DNA of 64,000 nt from Xiphophorus maculatus (lineage: Eukaryota; Chordata; Actinopteri; Cyprinodontiformes; Poeciliidae). A program made the position numbers and the translations under genes. The first letter of the stretch is position 1. Each line of letters begins with the position of its first letter. Below, in pieces: positions 58,615-64,000 of the stretch. The notes beneath the pieces were generated by a model. The model was given only the letters and a program-made list of their open reading frames with translations, made no database searches and was not told the DNA's origin. The stretch is from the NCBI RefSeq assembly GCF_002775205.1, contig NC_036461.1, forward strand, positions 10,267,015 through 10,331,014, read 5' to 3'.

Positions 58615-61600
58615 TTTTATTAAACAAAGTCTGAGGCTGAATCCTGGAGCATAAAACAAACTTGTAAATCTCAAATGACCTATAAAGCTTGTTACTCTGT
58701 TCCTGGAAGCTTGCGTGTCAAGAGAAAATATGATTAGTTCAATACAGCGAGCATATCTTGACAGCTATTTTCAATTATACTCAAAAACTGACATTTATGA
58801 AACAAACAAAAACAAAAATCTCTTGTCAGCAAATATATAGGAATTCAAAACAACTTAAAACTGGACTTTTTTCTTCCTATGTTTCCCTACTTCGATATTA
58901 TCGGCGGATCCAGGCATTACTTTAACTGCGACCTCCTCCTTCTCGCTCCGTTTCAAAATGATTTATGTCTGTGAAACCCTGTTCGAGAAATTAATGTGGA
59001 CTTTGTAGCGTCTGGTTTCCCCCGCAAGCTGCAGTAAAATCAGATGGAGAGCCAGGAGAGGGGCAGCGTTTGCGTGACTGCAGAGTGGGGGAGCAGGCGG
59101 CTGCGAGCCTCAGCCAAGGGGCACCTGTGAGCTTCCCCCTCCACCTACACGCATGTTATGATGTGGCCCCAACATTTAAAGCTCTCAGGCTGATAGGTTT
59201 GAGGGCCCATATTTAAGTGTGCAGATTTATGAGGGGTGACTTCAGCATATCGGAGAACCTGTGCTACTTTTGCAGGATGGACTAAATGAGGCTCGTGAAT
59301 TTCAGAGCTGAGAAAGAAATGTTAAAGTGCCTTCGGGTTACGGTCATAATCTGGAGAAACTCTCAAACGGCGCACTGATTTTTTTGTTGTTGATGCCTGA
59401 AAAGCACTTGACTGTGATGAACTGTCTCGCGTGAGACCTAGAATCTGGTTTTGACCTCCTTTGTTGCAGTTCATCAACATCTTTCATCAATTTGGGAGAC
59501 GTGGAGGACGCCGAAAGCGGAGGGGTCAGGAAAGGGGAGTAGGAGACGAAGTGAGGGGATGACTGGGTGAAAATATTCAGGCAGATAAGTTGACCTCTGG
59601 GTTTTAACCTTTCTCTTCCTGCAGTTTCCTGTCTGTTCTTTGCACGTCATGTGCAACAGCAGGAAGGATCATACCCTCTTCACTGTCACGAAATGGGCCT
59701 CTCCTCATCCCTCCCACCCTGCAGTCTCAGCTGCTCTTCATCAGCCCCATCAATCGCTCACCACCTTGTTAAGCATAAGCCCTGATACACAACGAGGAGG
59801 GAGTCCAGAGGATCTCACACACAGTCAGAGCTGCCTATCAAATGTAGCAATTAACTGTAAAATAGTCGCTCTATGATGACATTCAGACTTACAAATTCCG
59901 ATTTTTTATTTCAGGATTCAGTTTTGTGAGATAATTTATTTTTTAGCTAGCACAAGAAATGTGACCCAAAAAGGAAATCTAAAGGTTTCTCTATGCGGAA
60001 CAGCTTTTATCACTTCTTGCAGCTGCTTCTGCAACTACCTTTTTTCCTTTGAATAAAAACTTTTGTGTCTTTCTTTTTTCTACTGTTTAGGAAATTTATC
60101 CTAATCCTGATCTGTTTGTTCCAATTTATGTATGTTCTTATGCAGACTCTGATGAGTAAATCAGGACATCCTGGAACATAGACATTGTCTGGTTGGATCA
60201 CCTCATAAAACTAAAATCTCCTTAAGTTTTCCCTTAAAAGGAATGCCAGTAATAGGCCAACAAGTTTTAAAATAACACATGTTACCATTAAGAATGTTCC
60301 AAAACCTTCAATAATGGTCTTCTATGTAACATTAAACTGCCTCAAAAAATGCTAATTTAATTTTATACATAAAATATTCAACATTTACTTTAAAAATTTG
60401 TTTGATTCTTGCTGAATTTTAACTGACTTTATTCACAGTTCCATTCTTTTTTGTTATTTTAATCATTTTTAACATTTTTTTCTATCCCTTACAATTTTTT
60501 GTAAGGGCTTGTCCTTTCTTTCTTCCAGGACTAAAGTAAAGCTAATTGGACACCTTATTTTTACAGATAAATTAACAATTTGTCACTGGGAATGACATAT
60601 TTTTGGCTTATGAGTAATTAAGTTTTAGTCACTGATAATGTTGGTAATGTATCATGATTAACTCTTGCATGAAGATAAATTTACAATAAGAAATGTTCCG
60701 GCTTCCAGCCCTTCAATTTTTTTTCTTCCCACAACCATCCAGCGGTAAAAGCTGCTGTCAGCACCATAAGTGATCTCACTAGTTGTCTCTTTATTTAAAC
60801 ATTTGTTGGACATTGCAGTGTTGAAATCTTTAGTAACATGCAGCCACACTTATGATTGCCTGGCTTTAAGCAGTTTTGCTGTGTTCCAGCAGCTTACAGC
60901 TGTCTGTTGGCGCCAAGAGGGGGATGTTGACAAGTCGGATACTTTTGCAGCTTTCTAACATCTTCTTTGGTGCATTAGATGAAAAGCTTTTCAGTCTTCA
61001 GGTTAAACCCAGAAGTGGCACCAACTTGAGGCTCTGAAACATGCGCTCCCTTTTAGGGAAGTGGTACTACTGGTTAGCGCCAAATCTTGTTGTGTTCTCA
61101 TAGCCATCCTTCTTTGTACAGGCATATAAAGAAAATAATAATAACAGAAGGCAGCTCAGAGCATATTGTTTATTGTTATACACTATGAAAATGAAACCAC
61201 AACTGAAACTTTTAAACAGCTGTGTATAATGTAATTTGTGATTTCTAAAGCATTTTAAGAAGAGCCTTTATAAATAAAGAGTTGTCAAAAATTGCCTCCT
61301 TATATCTATTGAAATTTATGCATTCCAGTATTTTTTTTTTTCATTAAATCATCTTTTGTTTTAAGCAGCAGCTGACAGAAATATTTCTTTTTGATGGAAG
61401 ATTTAAACAGACCTCATAACTTGCAATTGGATCCCACACTACGGGAGATGAAAGCTAAGAATGTAAAGCTGTCTGGATTCACTCACACTGCACTTTGTTT
61501 GCTTGCATCGACCGAGCTGTTCAAGCCTTTCAACTTCACACTCATTTTCCTCACAGAAATGATGCAGACTTTCCCACAATGATAAAGAGTTTCTTGCTTG

Positions 61601-64000
61601 TTGACATGATGAAGCAAAATACGATAAAATCCTGGCCCTTGTTTTGTTATGTAAGTAGTGTGCACAAAAGCAATATTTATGAAGCATTTAGGCTTATTAG
61701 GACAACAGCCATTTTATCGACTGGTAATGGGGCTGGGCACTGATAAAATATTTTATAATTCGCAATCATTTAAAATAATTTGGGTAGTTTAAAATTGAAT
61801 CTACTTTTATGTAACTATCAAAAACATTTTCCTCTCATTTCTTATTTCATAAAATAATAATAATCAAAGAAGGAATTGGTTTGAGATTAGGGCTTGAAAT
61901 GTGATCAAAATGGTAAAAAATGTTTCCTATGCTTTTAAAAGATGTTATTTAAGCTATTTTCCCTTACAACCATGATTTGCTGTCCATGGATCAAAATACG
62001 TGTCTCAAACAGCAGTATTTTTAGGGATAAAAGCATGTGTAGCAGGACAGCACAGCAGTTCATCCATCACTTTCTTTGCTTCACCACAGAAAAATGCTTC
62101 AAATAATCCCAATGTTTCAGAACTGCATATCCAGCCTGCTTACTTTATATAACTTTGTTTCTGATGTGTTGTTGGAAACAAAGTTTGCTATTATATGCAC
62201 CTTTGCTAAAAGGATGTGACATCAGTGCATTTTTGATCCACTGGCAAGAAAGGCTCAGTATTAAGACGTTCCACTTGCTTGCAAGTTTACTTTAGCATTA
62301 CTGCTGCTAAACTGCTTAAACCAAGTAAATGCTAAATTCTTCATTTAACCAAGTGTTCTCATCAATAAGTCATTGGACAGTTCTTAATTTTTGCTATGTT
62401 GAGATATTATTTCATAATTTACCCTATTCAAACATATTACTCTTACCATTTTCCTGAGTAAAAAAGTATCTTTAATTTTTCACATGAGCAGAAAATAATC
62501 CATTCATGATTTAAGAGCTACTTGCATGTCTTTTGTCTCCTGGCAATATGTCCATAATGTATTTAAGTCAAAACCTAAGCCCTAGAGGTTTCATTTCATG
62601 TCAGCTATTCTTTTGCACAAACATATTAAATTTCTTCTGTTTTTTTTCAACTTGGACCCTGTAATGATCCAACAGTGATTCTCATTACACAACCAAGGGC
62701 GAGAGTATATTCTGTAAATAAATGAACTAAGATCACACAAGGAGATAAATACGGAAAGCATCCAGTCTCGTGCCAATCCCAATCAGCTCTTGTTTGCGTT
62801 TGTGTGTTTGCATTTAAGTTAGTGGCAGTTTAATGTGAGGGACCACCGGAATAGTTTGTTTCCCGGAACTGTTGTTTCTTTTATTTTATTTTTTTTCATC
62901 GTCTACAAGACTAATTTTTTTAATGTCTCTTATTTGTCATTTAAGGCAGTCTCAGTGCATAAGGATGTGGCGTTTCGAAGTAATTGTACAGTCACAGTAT
63001 GTGGTCCAGGTCTTTTACAAAATGTCTTGTACAAACCACAGGATTAAAGCTTGATGAGTGTTCATTTAAAGCAAATAAATCTTCGGAACATGCTTCTTTG
63101 AAATTTGCGTTTTCATTGCATTCAATCTCAGATGCATTTTGTCCCATGAAGCAATGTGGGATAAAATGCCGTGAATGCCATGATATGAAGCAATTTAATC
63201 AATTACTTTTATATAATATGAAAAATTCACTTCTCTATGCTCAGAATCCAGGTTGGGGGTATTCCTTTTTTCGGAAAATCCCTGTTGAGCCTAGTGTTTC
63301 TGTTTACAAGATCTAAAGCATGACTTCCAGCTTCCAGAGCCAAACTGCTTCAAGTGATTCCATGTCAGGAGAGGTACTGACTGAAGTCATGTCAGAGGTT
63401 AATCTGCAACATACTTTTGATTATATGGGGTTGTGTTATTCTGCTTTCCTAACACTCTGATTTATGGGCCTCATCTTGCTGCTGGTCGCTGTAGCTGCTG
63501 CAGCTGAATCAGATGCTTCTCAATGTGCAACTGGGACTTTAACTGGTGCACGTGTTAAAAATCACCCAGGTAAATAATAATGAGGAAAGAAAACTTGCAT
63601 GTGAATGCACTAAACTGTCTCACTTGGGAATTAGCTACTCGGATGGTAATAATTACACTCTTTTTTTTTCAAGGTGTAGGACCCTGAGTTAAAACTAAAA
63701 CTTCAAATTTAAAGATTTATTCTAATTATCTGCACCACTGCAAAAACACAAAGTCTGAACAAATATTTGTTCTCTAGTTTCCAGTACAAATAAAACAAAA
63801 CTATCTGACACATAACGTTTCATCAAGAAATGTGAGCTTCTTTTAGGCCAGTTATTTAAGAATGTTTTTTATTGGTATGCAATAGTCTAATCTTAAATGT
63901 CTTCTTGTTATTAGCTGTAAGTAGAAAATAACAAGAAACAGAATGAAACCATTAAAACATCGGTTTGTGTTTCACATAGTGAATTCAGTCCCTGAAAAAT
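58615..64000. other. Intergenic, no recognised gene
   Basis: The zone near 58900-59800 is less AT-rich than its surroundings and could belong to the regulatory region or an untranslated exon of a neighbouring gene outside the window, but I find no coding exon. The rest is AT-rich with scattered short open frames (the longest about 110 codons at 62984-63316) lacking motifs. Confidence 0.4.

Noticed and set aside
59474..59876. Open frames in the less AT-rich zone as coding exons
   Set aside because: Composition is suggestive but there are no family motifs or consistent splice borders.

Overview
The window reads as nuclear DNA of a teleost fish. It is AT-rich, has split genes with very short introns (often 70-100 bp) and clean GT/AG borders, and carries L2-type and Rex/Babar-like LINE pieces, Tc1/mariner-type relics and hAT-like non-autonomous elements. 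It has no bacterial-style gene organisation. The species was not identified; a percomorph-like fish is an inference.

The main content is a tandem cluster of three + strand adhesion G protein-coupled receptor genes, all ADGRG-like (GPR56/GPR97/GPR114 group by 7TM and GPS resemblance). Gene 1 (7983-11844, 17 exons, 705 aa) has the plain layout: signal peptide, cysteine-containing N-terminal region, one GAIN/GPS, seven TM helices. Gene 2 (14607-24927, 29 exons, 1119 aa) keeps one open frame through three successive GAIN/GPS cassettes before a single 7TM domain. The first GPS is degenerate (H-Q-A) and the next two are canonical (H-L-T). Gene 3 (31167-54402) has the same ends, but a giant Ser/Thr-rich stalk lies between its N-terminal domain and its GAIN. 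That stalk is encoded by more than 60 tiny exons, all phase 0-0, in two tandem arrays. Array 1 is a higher-order repeat: an 8-exon unit of 1539 bp repeated six times (35623-44855) plus two more exons. Array 2 has about 20 copies of a 54-nt exon on a ~131-bp period. The predicted protein is about 2800 aa.

Region by region: 1-7.9 kb is intergenic, with a duplicated block, a LINE relic, a 30-bp perfect palindrome and a long (TA)n tract. 7.98-11.97 kb is gene 1; 12-14.6 kb is intergenic with a 24-bp minisatellite. 14.6-24.9 kb is gene 2, with a hAT-like element in one intron. 25-31.1 kb is intergenic, with Tc1-type relics, an 83-bp receptor-gene fragment and a truncated L2. 31.2-54.4 kb is gene 3, whose array 2 is split by a nearly intact 3.2-kb L2-type LINE lying inside an intron. 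54.4-64 kb is intergenic with a decayed Tc1-type element; I recognise no gene there.

The three receptors share exon phases, signal-peptide exons, an upstream non-coding block and flanking blocks, so they arose by segmental duplication. Their extracellular parts then went different ways: gene 2 multiplied its GAIN cassette and gene 3 multiplied mucin-like exons. The exons coding TM2-TM7 stayed nearly identical, which suggests gene conversion or strong constraint. All gene models come from reading splice sites and frames by eye. The summed exon lengths are divisible by three for genes 1 and 2 and for the non-array part of gene 3, which supports the models.
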